A stretch of 6,300 nt of DNA from Pseudomonadales bacterium (GTDB lineage: Bacteria > Pseudomonadota > Gammaproteobacteria > Pseudomonadales > Pseudohongiellaceae): assembly GCA_031277435.1 (NCBI GenBank), contig JAITMI010000094.1:1-6300 (forward strand). Direction: 5' to 3'. This document shows, piece after piece, positions 1-6,284 of the stretch (position 1 is the first letter of the stretch; each line of letters starts with the position of its first letter). Position numbers and translations under genes: made by a program. Under the pieces are notes generated by a model, which saw only the letters and a program-made list of their open reading frames with translations, did no database searches and was not told where the DNA came from.

Positions 1-2502
1 TTGCGGTTCGGGCGTGCTGGAGGGCTCGGCGCGGTCTTGCCAGGGCATGAGCGGCTCGCTCAGTGTGGGCATCGGTTCGGCGTCGCTGGTGATCCGGGTA
101 GTTTCGGCGGCGGCGGTGAGGGGGCCAGTGCCGCTGAGGTCCACGGCGCCGGCAAACGGAGCAGCGAGGGGCGCGGCGGTGGCGCTATTGGCGGCGGCGC
201 TGTCGAGTTCCAGCTCGGCGCGGTCGCCGCGCTGGCGTGGGCGCGGTTGGCGGCCACGTTTGTCGGCGGGGCGGCGGCTGGCGCGCGCGGGGTCTTCCTG
301 CGCCTGTGCCGGTACCGGGGGGGTGACCAGGTTACTGTCGTCGGCGTTGGGCGCGCTGACGCTGGTGTCCGTCAGGGCTTCTTCGCTTTGGTTTTGGCGA
401 TCGCCGCGATTGCGATTGCGTCCGCCACGGCGGCGGCGTCCGCCTTCGCGGCTGTCCTTGGCGTCGGCGTCGCGGTTGTTGTCGCGGTTTTCCGGATTTT
501 CGCGCGCTTCACGAGGTTCACGCGCTTCGCGGGACTCTCTCGGCTCGCGTGCTTCACGCGGCTCGCGCGCGGTCTCGCGAGGCTCGCGGGCTTCGCGGTT
601 CTCGCGGTTTTCTCGGTTCTCACGGCCTTCGCGCGCTTCGCGGCGGGGCTGTTCGCCGTCATCGCGCTTGGTGTCGTCGCGCTTGGACTCGCCGCGGTCG
701 CGGTTGCCGCGGCGTTCATTGCGGTCGCCACGCTCACCGCGGCGGCGATCGTTGCGGTTGCGGCGGCGGTTGCCGCGTTCTTCGGTTTCGGTGGCGGCGG
801 GGGCGGGAGCCGGCGCGGCGCCGCCGCTGAAGAGGCCGGACAGCCAGCCGAAAAAGCCGCTCGCTGGCGCTGGGGCAGGGGCCGTCATCACTGGCGTGGG
901 GGAAACCTGCGGCGGTGGCGCGCTTTGGCTGTTTCTGGTCTGCACCGCCGGCATGTCGCCCACGGCGATCTGGCGCGGCACGGCTTCTTCGATGACGACT
1001 TCTTCTTCCGGCTCCATGGCGTAGCTGCGGTCGTTGGATTCGGAATTGATGTTCTGGATTTCAAAGTGCGGGGTTTCCAGATGCGCGTTGGGTACGATCA
1101 CCACGCGCTTGCCGGAACTGCTTTCGATGGCGCTGACTTCGGCGCGTTTTTCGTTGAGCAGGTAGGAGGCGACGGAGATCGGCACCAGGGCGCGCACTTC
1201 GCGCGAGTTGCTTTTGTTGGATTCTTCTACCAAGAGGCGCAGGATCGACAGCGACAGCGATTCCACGTCGCGGATCGTGCCTTGACCGTTACAGCGCGGG
1301 CAGACGGTGGCGCTGGTTTCGCCGAGCGAGGGGCGCAGGCGCTGGCGCGACATTTCGAGCAGGCCGAAGCGCGAAATTTTGCCGATCTGCACTCTGGCGC
1401 GGTCCATTTCCAGCGCGTCGCGCATGCGGTTTTCCACGTCGCGCTGGTTTTTCTGCGACATCATGTCGATGAAGTCGATGACGATCAGCCCGCCCATGTC
1501 GCGCAGGCGCAACTGGCGCGCGATTTCATCGGCGGCTTCGAGGTTGGTCAAGAGCGCGGTTTCCTCAATGTCGGCGCCTTTGGTGGCGCGGGAGGAGTTG
1601 ATGTCGATCGATACCAAGGCTTCGGTGGGGTCGATCACGATGGAGCCGCCGGAGGGCAGTTTCACTTCGCGTTCAAAGGCGCTCTGAATCTGGTTTTCGA
1701 TCTGGTAGTTGGTGAAGAGCGGCACGCCGCCTTGGTACAGCTTCAGGCGGCTTTCAAACTGCGGCATCACCTGGCGCACGAAGGTCAAGGCTTCGTTGTA
1801 GGCGCTTGGGGTATCGACCAATACTTCGCCGATGTCCTGGCGCAGGTAGTCGCGAATGGCGCGCAGCACCACGTTGCTTTCCTGAAACAGCAGGCGCGGG
1901 GCTTCCTGTTCGGCGGCGGCTTTGGTGATGGCCGCCCACACTTGCAGCAGGTAGTTGAGGTCCCACTGCAATTCCTCGGCGGCGCGGCCAACGCCGGCGG
2001 TGCGGATGATGATGCCCATGCCGTCGGGCAGGTCGAGGGCGTCCATGGCTTCGCGCAGTTCGCTGCGCTCATCGCCTTCGATGCGGCGCGAGATGCCGCC
2101 GGCGCGCGGGTTGTTCGGCATCAGCACCAGGTAGCGGCCAGCCAGGCTGATCATGGTGGTGAGGGCGGCGCCTTTGTTGCCGCGTTCTTCTTTTTCCACC
2201 TGCACGATCACTTCGGTGCCTTCGGCCACCAGTTCCTTGATGTTGCCGTGGTTGTGGCCGCCTTTGCGGAAGTATTCGCGGGAGATTTCCTTCAGCGGCA
2301 AAAAGCCGTGGCGGTCGGCGCCGTAGTTGACGAAGGCCGCTTCCAGGCTGGGTTCAATGCGGGTGATGCGGCCTTTGTAGATGTTGGCCTTTTTCTGCAC
2401 GCGGTGGCGGTTTTCAATATCGAGGTCGTACAGACGTTGACCGTCCACCAGGGCGACACGCAACTCTTCTTTTTGGGTTGCGTTGATGAGCATTCTTTTC
2501 AT
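1..2502 (-). CDS. rne: Ribonuclease E, C-terminus cut by window edge
   Basis: Membrane-associated endoribonuclease that starts mRNA decay, processes rRNA and tRNA precursors and scaffolds the RNA degradosome. The frame is open from ATG at 2502 to base 1 (834 codons, no stop seen). The N-terminus [10 protein letters not shown] is the family signature. An S1 RNA-binding region spans about residues 38-118, with F57 and F67 kept. The 5'-end sensor has R167-T168 (RTAGVG). The catalytic aspartates are D300 (SIDINS) and D343 (VIDFIDM), and the Zn-link is C401-PR-C404, all 2-3 residues from the E. coli numbering. After about residue 500 the protein is disordered. Residues 548-561 ([12 protein letters not shown] core) form an amphipathic segment like the membrane-targeting helix. 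Then come Arg-rich blocks at 570-617 and 685-702 and a REx repeat tract at 621-668. E. coli RNase E has 1061 residues, so roughly 200 are probably missing. N59 replaces the D of E. coli. The ribosome site is weak (GGAAACGG), consistent with leader control. Identity is certain; the C-terminal partners cannot be seen. Confidence 0.97.
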   Translation of the reverse strand, partial: MKRMLINATQKEELRVALVDGQRLYDLDIENRHRVQKKANIYKGRITRIEPSLEAAFVNYGADRHGFLPLKEISREYFRKGGHNHGNIKELVAEGTEVIVQVEKEERGNKGAALTTMISLAGRYLVLMPNNPRAGGISRRIEGDERSELREAMDALDLPDGMGIIIRTAGVGRAAEELQWDLNYLLQVWAAITKAAAEQEAPRLLFQESNVVLRAIRDYLRQDIGEVLVDTPSAYNEALTFVRQVMPQFESRLKLYQGGVPLFTNYQIENQIQSAFEREVKLPSGGSIVIDPTEALVSIDINSSRATKGADIEETALLTNLEAADEIARQLRLRDMGGLIVIDFIDMMSQKNQRDVENRMRDALEMDRARVQIGKISRFGLLEMSRQRLRPSLGETSATVCPRCNGQGTIRDVESLSLSILRLLVEESNKSNSREVRALVPISVASYLLNEKRAEVSAIESSSGKRVVIVPNAHLETPHFEIQNINSESNDRSYAMEPEEEVVIEEAVPRQIAVGDMPAVQTRNSQSAPPPQVSPTPVMTAPAPAPASGFFGWLSGLFSGGAAPAPAPAATETEERGNRRRNRNDRRRGERGDRNERRGNRDRGESKRDDTKRDDGEQPRREAREGRENRENRENREAREPRETAREPREAREPRESREAREPREARENPENRDNNRDADAKDSREGGRRRRGGRNRNRGDRQNQSEEALTDTSVSAPNADDSNLVTPPVPAQAQEDPARASRRPADKRGRQPRPRQRGDRAELELDSAAANSATAAPLAAPFAGAVDLSGTGPLTAAAETTRITSDAEPMPTLSEPLMPWQDRAEPSSTPEPQ
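499..642 (-). repeat. REx tripeptide (9-bp) tandem repeat inside rne
   Basis: This tract encodes residues 621-668 of RNase E. It contains 16 Arg-Glu dipeptides, each followed by one residue (A, G, N, P or S), with a single two-residue spacer (TA at 644-645). At DNA level it is an imperfect 9-bp tandem repeat in which Arg and Glu codons vary, so it is not a fresh duplication. Prolines at 641, 648, 654 and 663 argue against one continuous helix. It lies between the two Arg-rich blocks that in other RNase E proteins bind RNA, so an RNA-binding or condensate-forming linker is likely (inference). Confidence 0.9.
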
Positions 2503-2558
2503 AGTTACCGTTTCCGTTATGTGAGAACGGATATAAGCGGTAAACCAGAACGAACCAA

Positions 2559-2605
2559 GCCGTTATGAATATATCTCGCAAAGCGATATAACTGCGATTC
2601 CCGGC
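2559..2605 (-). other. Compound hairpin close to the rne start
   Basis: Plus-strand GCC 2559-2561 pairs with GGC 2603-2605, and GTTAT 2562-2566 pairs with ATAAC 2588-2592. An inner stem AT-CGC (2573-2574, 2577-2579) pairs with GCGAT 2583-2587 around the loop AAA. A 10-nt bulge (2593-2602) and a 6-nt bulge (2567-2572) separate the stems. An alternative inner pairing is TATA 2570-2573 plus TCGC 2576-2579 with GCGATATA 2583-2590. It lies 57-103 nt upstream of the rne ATG. A bulged stem-loop here is a plausible counterpart of the RNase E sensor hairpin, by position only. Confidence 0.45.
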
Positions 2606-2693
2606 AGCGAAATAAAACCTGAACCTGTGGGCCGCGCATGTTGGGCTGAATGCCGCTGGCATGTGCGCCACGCTAAAGTTGCGTCGCTTTGAG

Positions 2694-2706
2694 CCGCCCT
2701 TGGCGG
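2694..2706. other. Short GC-rich hairpin
   Basis: CCGCC at 2694-2698 and GGCGG at 2702-2706 form a perfect 5-bp stem around a 3-nt loop. No T-tract follows on either strand, so it is not an intrinsic terminator. It is probably one element of the rne leader. Confidence 0.4.
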
Positions 2707-2834
2707 ACATGAGCTTATGGCGAGCGTCGCTACTGCTTGGTTCTTCGTTGCCTTTATTACCCGCCAGAATAAGGTTCTGAGGGGTGGAAATTCGTTCTGG
2801 TTACCGAGTCTATCCGGTGTGGCAGCCATTCCGG

Positions 2835-2880
2835 GGCGCTGGAGTGCAGCGAGTTGCGCTGTTGTATTCTCCAGGGCGCC
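2835..2880. other. Long bulged stem-loop in the rne leader
   Basis: GGCGCTGGAG at 2835-2844 pairs with CTCCAG (2869-2874) and CGCC (2877-2880), giving ten pairs with a 2-nt GG bulge at 2875-2876. Inside it CAGCG 2847-2851 pairs with CGCTG 2857-2861 around the loop AGTTG. All pairs are Watson-Crick on both strands. It is one of the strongest hairpins in the intergenic region and is not followed by a T-tract. Confidence 0.55.
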
Positions 2881-2913
2881 AGAGTTGTTACCCAGGGCTG
2901 ATGACGTCCGCTT

Positions 2914-2940
2914 CTGTGTGGAGGAATCAGATCCACGCAG
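2914..2940. other. 9-bp hairpin, better paired on the plus strand
   Basis: CTGTGTGGA at 2914-2922 and TCCACGCAG at 2932-2940 form a 9-bp stem with a 9-nt loop. The one imperfect pair is G-U if the plus strand is transcribed but A-C if the minus strand is. Confidence 0.5.
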
Positions 2941-2941
2941 T

Positions 2942-2958
2942 CCGGCGCGGTGCGCCGG
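2942..2958. other. Perfect 7-bp GC hairpin
   Basis: CCGGCGC at 2942-2948 and GCGCCGG at 2952-2958 are perfect inverted repeats around a 3-nt loop. One base separates it from the 2914-2940 hairpin, so the two would stack in tandem. No T-tract follows on either strand, which argues against a terminator. Confidence 0.55.
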
Positions 2959-3027
2959 TGCGGTGAGGACATGCCCAAGGGTTGAGGCTGTCGCAAAAGT
3001 TACTGTTTAGTTGTACTACTTTATTAC

Positions 3028-3062
3028 GCGGGTACGGGCTTGCATGGGGCAGAAGGTACCGC
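3028..3062. other. Weak hairpin in the mid-intergenic region
   Basis: GCGGGTAC at 3028-3035 pairs with GTACCGC at 3056-3062 with one bulged G around a 20-nt loop. The long loop makes it marginal, and no function is proposed. Confidence 0.25.
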
Positions 3063-3125
3063 TTGCTTGCGTCTCGTGCGTGCCGCGTTCGCCGGGGGCT
3101 GGCCTCTGTTGTTGCGCGTTGCTCT

Positions 3126-3180
3126 TTTTACTAGCCGTCTTTTACTAACCGTCTTTTATTAACTGTCTTTATATTAACTG
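3126..3180. repeat. 14-bp AT-rich tandem repeat, about four copies
   Basis: Three adjacent 14-bp units, 3126-3139, 3140-3153 and 3154-3167, fit TTTTAYTARCYGTC. A fourth, drifted unit ends at 3180 (TTTATATTAACTG, one extra base). Divergence increases stepwise along the array: unit 1 to 2 differ by one base, unit 2 to 3 by two. It lies about 240 bp upstream of rluC and 620 bp upstream of rne in an otherwise GC-rich stretch. It could be a cluster of protein-binding sites or a minisatellite; nothing in the sequence decides. Confidence 0.8.
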
Positions 3181-3297
3181 CGCTCCGCTTTCCTGCGCGT
3201 TGGTGCGGTGGAAAGGGCCTCCGCTCTATGCCGAGGCGTGGGGCTGGTTGAGGCATATGGCCGTTGGCGTCGCTTGCTCACGAGGATTCAAGCCGCC

Positions 3298-3387
3298 GCA
3301 ATATAACAGCAAACCATAGTTACTTCAAATGCTTATGATTGTTATTTGGGTTGCGCCAGCGCGCGGCGGAGGCGTCTTGGTTATACT
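3298..3387 (+). promoter_or_regulatory. Promoter-like AT-rich stretch upstream of rluC
   Basis: The 50 bp from 3298 are clearly AT-rich compared with their surroundings. They contain the -10-like hexamers TATAAC (3302-3307) and TATGAT (3334-3339). A further one, TATACT, lies at 3382-3387, about 31 bp before the rluC ATG. None has a convincing -35 box at 16-18 bp, so the region is a likely promoter but the start site is not fixed. Confidence 0.3.
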
Positions 3388-3417
3388 GGCGCCCTTTTTG
3401 TGTTGCGCGACGCCCTG

Positions 3418-4380
3418 ATGTCCACCCCCTCCCCAGCCAAGCCTCTCTCCCAACGCAGCCCGGTGCAAATTCTGCAAGTGGCGGAACACCATCAGGATCA
3501 GCGGCTCGACAATTATCTCTTAGGCCGCCTCAAGGGTACGCCCAAGTCCTTGATTTATCGCATTATCCGCAAGGGCGAAGTGCGGGTGAACGGTAAGCGT
3601 TGCAAGGCCGACTACCGAGTCGGGGCGGGCGACCAGGTGCGCGTGCCGCCGCTACAGTTGCAAGAAGCCGGCGCGCCGCCTCAGCCGGGGGAGCAGTTGG
3701 CGGCCTTGCTGCGCAACTGTGTGCTGTATGAGGACGCCGACCTTTTGGTATTGAACAAACCTGCCGGTCTGCCGGTGCATGGCGGCACGGGGGTCAAGCT
3801 GGGCCTGATCGAAGCGCTCAAGGCGCTGCGCCCCGAAGCGCCGGGGCTGGAGCTGGTGCACCGGCTCGACAAGGGCACCTCCGGTTGCCTGCTCTTGGCC
3901 AAAACCGGCGCGGCGCGGCGCGCCTTGATGAATGCTTTTCGTGAACAGCGGGTGCGCAAGGTCTACCAGGCGCTGGTACGAGGCCGCTGGCCGGAGCAAA
4001 TAAAGGAGGTGGACAGTCCGCTCAGCCGGCAGCCGGAGCGGGGCGGGGAGCGCTTCGTCGCGGCGGACCCGCAAGGCAAGGCGGCGCGTACCGAATTCCG
4101 GGTGCTGGAACGCTTGGGCGCGTTTACTCTGATGGAAGCGCGGCCCTTGACCGGGCGCACGCATCAAATCCGCGTACATGCGGCGGAAATTGGCTGCCCG
4201 CTCGTGGGCGACGGCAAGTACGGCCAGGACGCGGCGGACCCGCCGAAGGTCAAGCGCCTGTGCCTGCACGCGGCGGCGCTCGAATTCGAACATCCGCGTG
4301 ACGGACGGCGGCTGCGTTTCAGCGCGCCTTTGGAGGATTCCTTCCAGTCCTTGTTGACTAGTTTGCGCGCAAAGGGTTGA
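3418..4380 (+). CDS. rluC: 23S rRNA pseudouridine synthase RluC
   Basis: Cytoplasmic enzyme that isomerises uridines 955, 2504 and 2580 of 23S rRNA to pseudouridine (E. coli numbering). The protein has 320 residues; E. coli RluC has 319. An S4 RNA-binding domain covers about residues 27-83 (QRLDNYL...RKGEVRVNGKR...AGDQVRVPP). The RluA-type catalytic domain follows, with NKPAG at 113-117, the catalytic D151 in HRLDKGTSG and GRTHQIRVH at 246-254. ATG 3418 is chosen because it gives the family length. The frame runs back to TTG 3346, but those 24 extra residues are Arg-rich and not family-like. No Shine-Dalgarno sequence precedes the ATG. The gene is divergent from rne, as in E. coli and Pseudomonas, and its last 23 bp overlap the 3' end of convergent yceF. 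RluC rather than RluD or RluA is supported by the rne neighbour. Confidence 0.95.
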   Translation: MSTPSPAKPLSQRSPVQILQVAEHHQDQRLDNYLLGRLKGTPKSLIYRIIRKGEVRVNGKRCKADYRVGAGDQVRVPPLQLQEAGAPPQPGEQLAALLRNCVLYEDADLLVLNKPAGLPVHGGTGVKLGLIEALKALRPEAPGLELVHRLDKGTSGCLLLAKTGAARRALMNAFREQRVRKVYQALVRGRWPEQIKEVDSPLSRQPERGGERFVAADPQGKAARTEFRVLERLGAFTLMEARPLTGRTHQIRVHAAEIGCPLVGDGKYGQDAADPPKVKRLCLHAAALEFEHPRDGRRLRFSAPLEDSFQSLLTSLRAKG

Positions 4381-4942
4381 GGCCCGCCTCGCGCAGCAAG
4401 CGGCAGAGCGAAATCAAGGGCAGCCCGATCAGGCTGTGGAAGTCGTTGCCCTCCATCGCGTCAAACAAACTGATGCCCAGCCCTTCGGCCTTGAAGCTGC
4501 CGGCGCAGTCGTATGGCTGTTCGCGTTCCAGATAGTGGTCTATTTCCTCCAGGCTGAGCGGGCGGAATTTCACCCGGTACAGATCCAGCGCGCTCTGATG
4601 CTTGCCGCTTTGCGCATCAAGCAACACCAGCGCGGTATGAAATTCCACCCACTGGCCGCTACTGGCTTGCAACTGTTCGCGTGCCGCTTCATGCGAACCC
4701 GGTTTGCCGCTGAGCGTGGCGCCGCGCGCGCAAACCTGGTCGCAGCCGATAATCAGCGCCGTGGGAAAGCGTGGCGCCAGCGCCTGGGCTTTGCGCAAAG
4801 CCAAGCGGGCGGCGAGCATGGGCGCCGGTTCTTGCGGCAAGGGCGTTTCATCGACATCAGGACTGGCGCAGATAAACGGCAGGCCCAGGCGCGCCAGCAA
4901 GGTGTTACGGTAAGAGGAAGATGAGGCGAGAACCAGTTGCAT
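4358..4942 (-). CDS. yceF: Maf-family nucleotide pyrophosphatase, YceF type
   Basis: House-cleaning nucleotide pyrophosphatase of the Maf superfamily. E. coli YceF prefers 7-methyl-GTP, releasing the monophosphate and pyrophosphate. The protein has 194 residues, the same length as E. coli YceF. Family motifs in order are LASSSSYR (5-12) for phosphate binding, DETP (31-34), the acidic D68 in GCDQVC, GKP (79-81), CAGSFKAEG (146-154) and IGLPL (172-176). The CAGSFK and GCDQVC contexts match YceF better than the dTTP/UTP-acting YhdE branch. ATG 4942 is preceded by TAAGG with 8-nt spacing. The 3' end overlaps rluC by 23 bp, and a divergent lipoprotein gene lies 72 bp upstream. In many relatives this gene sits beside yceD-rpmF; those genes are not seen here. 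Substrate choice is inferred from the family. Confidence 0.93.
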   Translation of the reverse strand: MQLVLASSSSYRNTLLARLGLPFICASPDVDETPLPQEPAPMLAARLALRKAQALAPRFPTALIIGCDQVCARGATLSGKPGSHEAAREQLQASSGQWVEFHTALVLLDAQSGKHQSALDLYRVKFRPLSLEEIDHYLEREQPYDCAGSFKAEGLGISLFDAMEGNDFHSLIGLPLISLCRLLREAGLNPLRAN

Positions 4943-4950
4943 GAGCTTGG

Positions 4951-4955
4951 CCTTA
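4951..4955 (-). promoter_or_regulatory. Ribosome binding site of yceF
   Basis: On the minus strand TAAGG lies 8 nt before the yceF ATG. It is the clearest Shine-Dalgarno match among the four genes and fixes the yceF start. Confidence 0.6.
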
Positions 4956-4979
4956 TTGCGATCGCGGCGCTAAAACGGC

Positions 4980-4988
4980 ATTCTAGCA
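4980..4988 (-). promoter_or_regulatory. Extended -10 promoter candidate for yceF
   Basis: On the minus strand TGCTAGAAT matches an extended -10 element (TGn plus five of six bases of TATAAT). Transcription would start near 4973, giving a leader of about 30 nt that contains the TAAGG site. The -35 position is poor, as is common for extended -10 promoters. No matching promoter is visible for the divergent gene. Confidence 0.4.
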
Positions 4989-5014
4989 AGCCTCGCGCTC
5001 TTCGATTTTTACTC

Positions 5015-6232
5015 ATGCGTTCTTTTTCTTTCAGTTACAGCATTGTTTGCATAATCCTGCTCGCGGCGCTTGGCGGCTGCAACAGCCGTTATAGCGCGCC
5101 GGTGGAACAGATCGGCGATGGGCCGCGCTTCATCAGCGACGGCAGGCAGCACCGGGTCAACGGTGGCGAAACCTTGTACGCCATCGCCTGGATGTACGAT
5201 CTTGACGTCAACGCCCTGGCGCGCGCCAACCAGCTCGCGCAACCTTATACGGTAAACCCCGGCATGATGTTGACCGTCGATCCGCGCGTAGTCGACGGCG
5301 TGGCGCCCGTCAGCACGCCCGGCATGCCCAGCACGATAGCCGTAAATGAGTCGTCAGCGGGGACGGCGGTAGTCAGCGCCGTATCCAGCGGCGGCGGCTT
5401 GCAGCGCACACCGCTACCCACCGTGCTCCTGCCAACAGCGGAGCTCCCCACCGATAGTGCACCGCCGGCAAACCCCAGCGTGGCGACGGCGGCTACCACG
5501 CCAGCGGCTACGATAAGTAATACTGAACCCGTCATTGCCAGCACTACTACGCCTGCTACCGCGGCTGCCACGTCCGGCTCTACCGCCACCGCTACACCCG
5601 CCTCGTCCACTACCAGCACTGCCACCACGCCCGCTACCACGCCCGCCGTTGTCAGTACAGCGCCCACGAGCACCACGCCTGCCGCCAACAGCGGCGCCGT
5701 GGGAAGCGTGGCCAATACTACGGCTACTACCACGGCAACTACCGCCGCGACAACCGCCACCGCGGCAGCCACCACCGCGGCGGCAACTACCGCCGCGACA
5801 GTCGCCATACCCACCCCGGTCGTCGCCACGCCGCCCAGCACGCCTCCCCCCAGCAATGGCGAGATTGTGTGGAACTGGCCCTATAGTGGCAGGATGCTGG
5901 CGGGTTTCGCCGACTCCTCGGTCGAAGGCAAGGGCGTGGACCTGGCTGGCAACGCTGGCGATCCGATCCTGGCCGCCGCCGACGGCGAGGTGGTGTATTC
6001 CGGCGGAGGTCTACAGCGCTACGGCAACTTGTTGATCATCAAACATGACGACCACTTCCTCAGCGCTTATGCCCACAATCGCGCCCTCTTGGTGAAGGAA
6101 GGCGATGCGGTCAAACGCGGGCAGCGCATCGCCGAGCTCGGCAACAGCGGCGTGGACCGCTACATGCTGCACTTCGAAATTCGCCAGGATGGTAAACCGG
6201 TCGATCCCGCGCAGTTCCTCCCCAGGCGATAG
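5015..6232 (+). CDS. nlpD: NlpD-like LysM/degenerate LytM lipoprotein
   Basis: Outer-membrane lipoprotein expected to activate a periplasmic N-acetylmuramoyl-L-alanine amidase (AmiC in E. coli) for daughter-cell separation. It has 405 residues; E. coli NlpD has 379. Residues 1-21 are a lipoprotein signal peptide with lipobox LGGC and acylated C22. A LysM peptidoglycan-binding domain spans 45-88 (HRVNGGETLYAIAWMYDLD...NPGMMLTV). A Pro/Thr/Ala/Ser-rich linker covers about 98-280, almost pure Thr/Ala at 233-262. The LytM (M23) domain is 282-403. Its zinc site is degenerate: the HxxxD motif is G305-x3-D309 and HxH is M384-x-H386, while H354 (AYAHN) remains. This NlpD-like pattern implies no hydrolase activity. 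ATG 5015 is chosen because it starts the signal peptide; the in-frame TTG at 4937 would overlap yceF. No Shine-Dalgarno sequence is seen. nlpD usually sits with surE-pcm and rpoS, so this could be an NlpD paralogue. Confidence 0.9.
   Translation: MRSFSFSYSIVCIILLAALGGCNSRYSAPVEQIGDGPRFISDGRQHRVNGGETLYAIAWMYDLDVNALARANQLAQPYTVNPGMMLTVDPRVVDGVAPVSTPGMPSTIAVNESSAGTAVVSAVSSGGGLQRTPLPTVLLPTAELPTDSAPPANPSVATAATTPAATISNTEPVIASTTTPATAAATSGSTATATPASSTTSTATTPATTPAVVSTAPTSTTPAANSGAVGSVANTTATTTATTAATTATAAATTAAATTAATVAIPTPVVATPPSTPPPSNGEIVWNWPYSGRMLAGFADSSVEGKGVDLAGNAGDPILAAADGEVVYSGGGLQRYGNLLIIKHDDHFLSAYAHNRALLVKEGDAVKRGQRIAELGNSGVDRYMLHFEIRQDGKPVDPAQFLPRR
5733..5800 (+). repeat. 20-bp direct repeats in the nlpD linker
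   Basis: CGGCAACTACCGCCGCGACA occurs exactly at 5733-5752 and again at 5781-5800, with starts 48 bp apart, so in frame by 16 codons. Both copies encode Thr-Ala-rich linker. They sit in a longer stretch (about 5560-5800) of ACC/GCC-type codons that probably grows and shrinks by slippage. Confidence 0.85.
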
Positions 6233-6284
6233 CCCGGTCAATAACGCCTGTTCCCACCCCGTCCACTCGGACACAAACCGCGAT

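Larger units (their letters stand above)
2539..2805. repeat. Long-range inverted repeat in the rne leader
   Basis: The arm 2539-2554 (GGTAAACCAGAACGAA) is complementary to 2791-2805 (TTCGTTCTGGTTACC) over 15 base pairs with one bulged A; ten of these are uninterrupted. The overlapping arm 2552-2560 (GAACCAAGC) is also perfectly complementary to 2735-2743 (GCTTGGTTC). The two pairings share bases 2552-2554, so they compete. The 2552-2560 arm also shares bases 2559-2560 with the compound hairpin at 2559-2605. Confidence 0.6.
2503..2960 (-). promoter_or_regulatory. Probable structured 5' leader of rne
   Basis: This is a non-coding stretch directly upstream of rne. Read on the minus strand it holds in order a 7-bp hairpin (2958-2942), a 9-bp hairpin (2940-2914), a long bulged stem (2880-2835), a 5-bp hairpin (2706-2694) and a compound hairpin (2605-2559), then a weak ribosome site and the rne ATG. 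In E. coli rne has a leader of about 361 nt whose stem-loops are bound by RNase E for feedback control, and a distinct leader motif is reported for Pseudomonas. Position and structure fit such a leader. I cannot show sequence homology to either, and I could not identify the promoter, so the upstream limit is a guess. Short open frames here, on both strands, overlap one another, show no recognisable protein and are treated as noise. Confidence 0.5.

Noticed and set aside
1..2568. 855-codon plus-strand open frame
   Set aside because: It is the in-phase mirror of rne. Its His/Gly/Val/Ala/Phe-rich translation has no recognisable domain, and rne on the other strand is unmistakable.
2414..2710. 98-codon minus-strand frame overlapping the rne start
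   Set aside because: It enters rne out of frame, has no family resemblance and shares its span with the structured leader.
2942..2958. GC hairpin as a Rho-independent terminator
   Set aside because: No run of T follows on either strand.
2717..3010. Overlapping 60-97 codon frames on both strands in the rne-rluC gap
   Set aside because: Several frames overlap on both strands, none has a good ribosome site, and the DNA is full of inverted repeats.
3346..3417. N-terminal extension of rluC from TTG 3346
   Set aside because: It adds 24 Arg-rich residues not seen in the family; ATG 3418 gives 320 residues, matching RluC.
3652..4293. 213-codon minus-strand frame inside rluC
   Set aside because: It is a shadow of rluC codons with no domain.
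4957..4964. GCGATCGC palindrome resembling the cyanobacterial HIP1 octamer
   Set aside because: It is a single copy in an organism that is clearly not a cyanobacterium; expected by chance in GC-rich DNA.
4937..5014. N-terminal extension of the lipoprotein from TTG 4937
   Set aside because: It would bury the signal peptide behind 26 residues and overlap the yceF start.
5245..5856. 203-codon Val/Ala-rich minus-strand frame looking like a membrane protein
   Set aside because: It is the mirror of the Thr/Ala linker of the NlpD-like gene; the hydrophobicity is a codon artefact.
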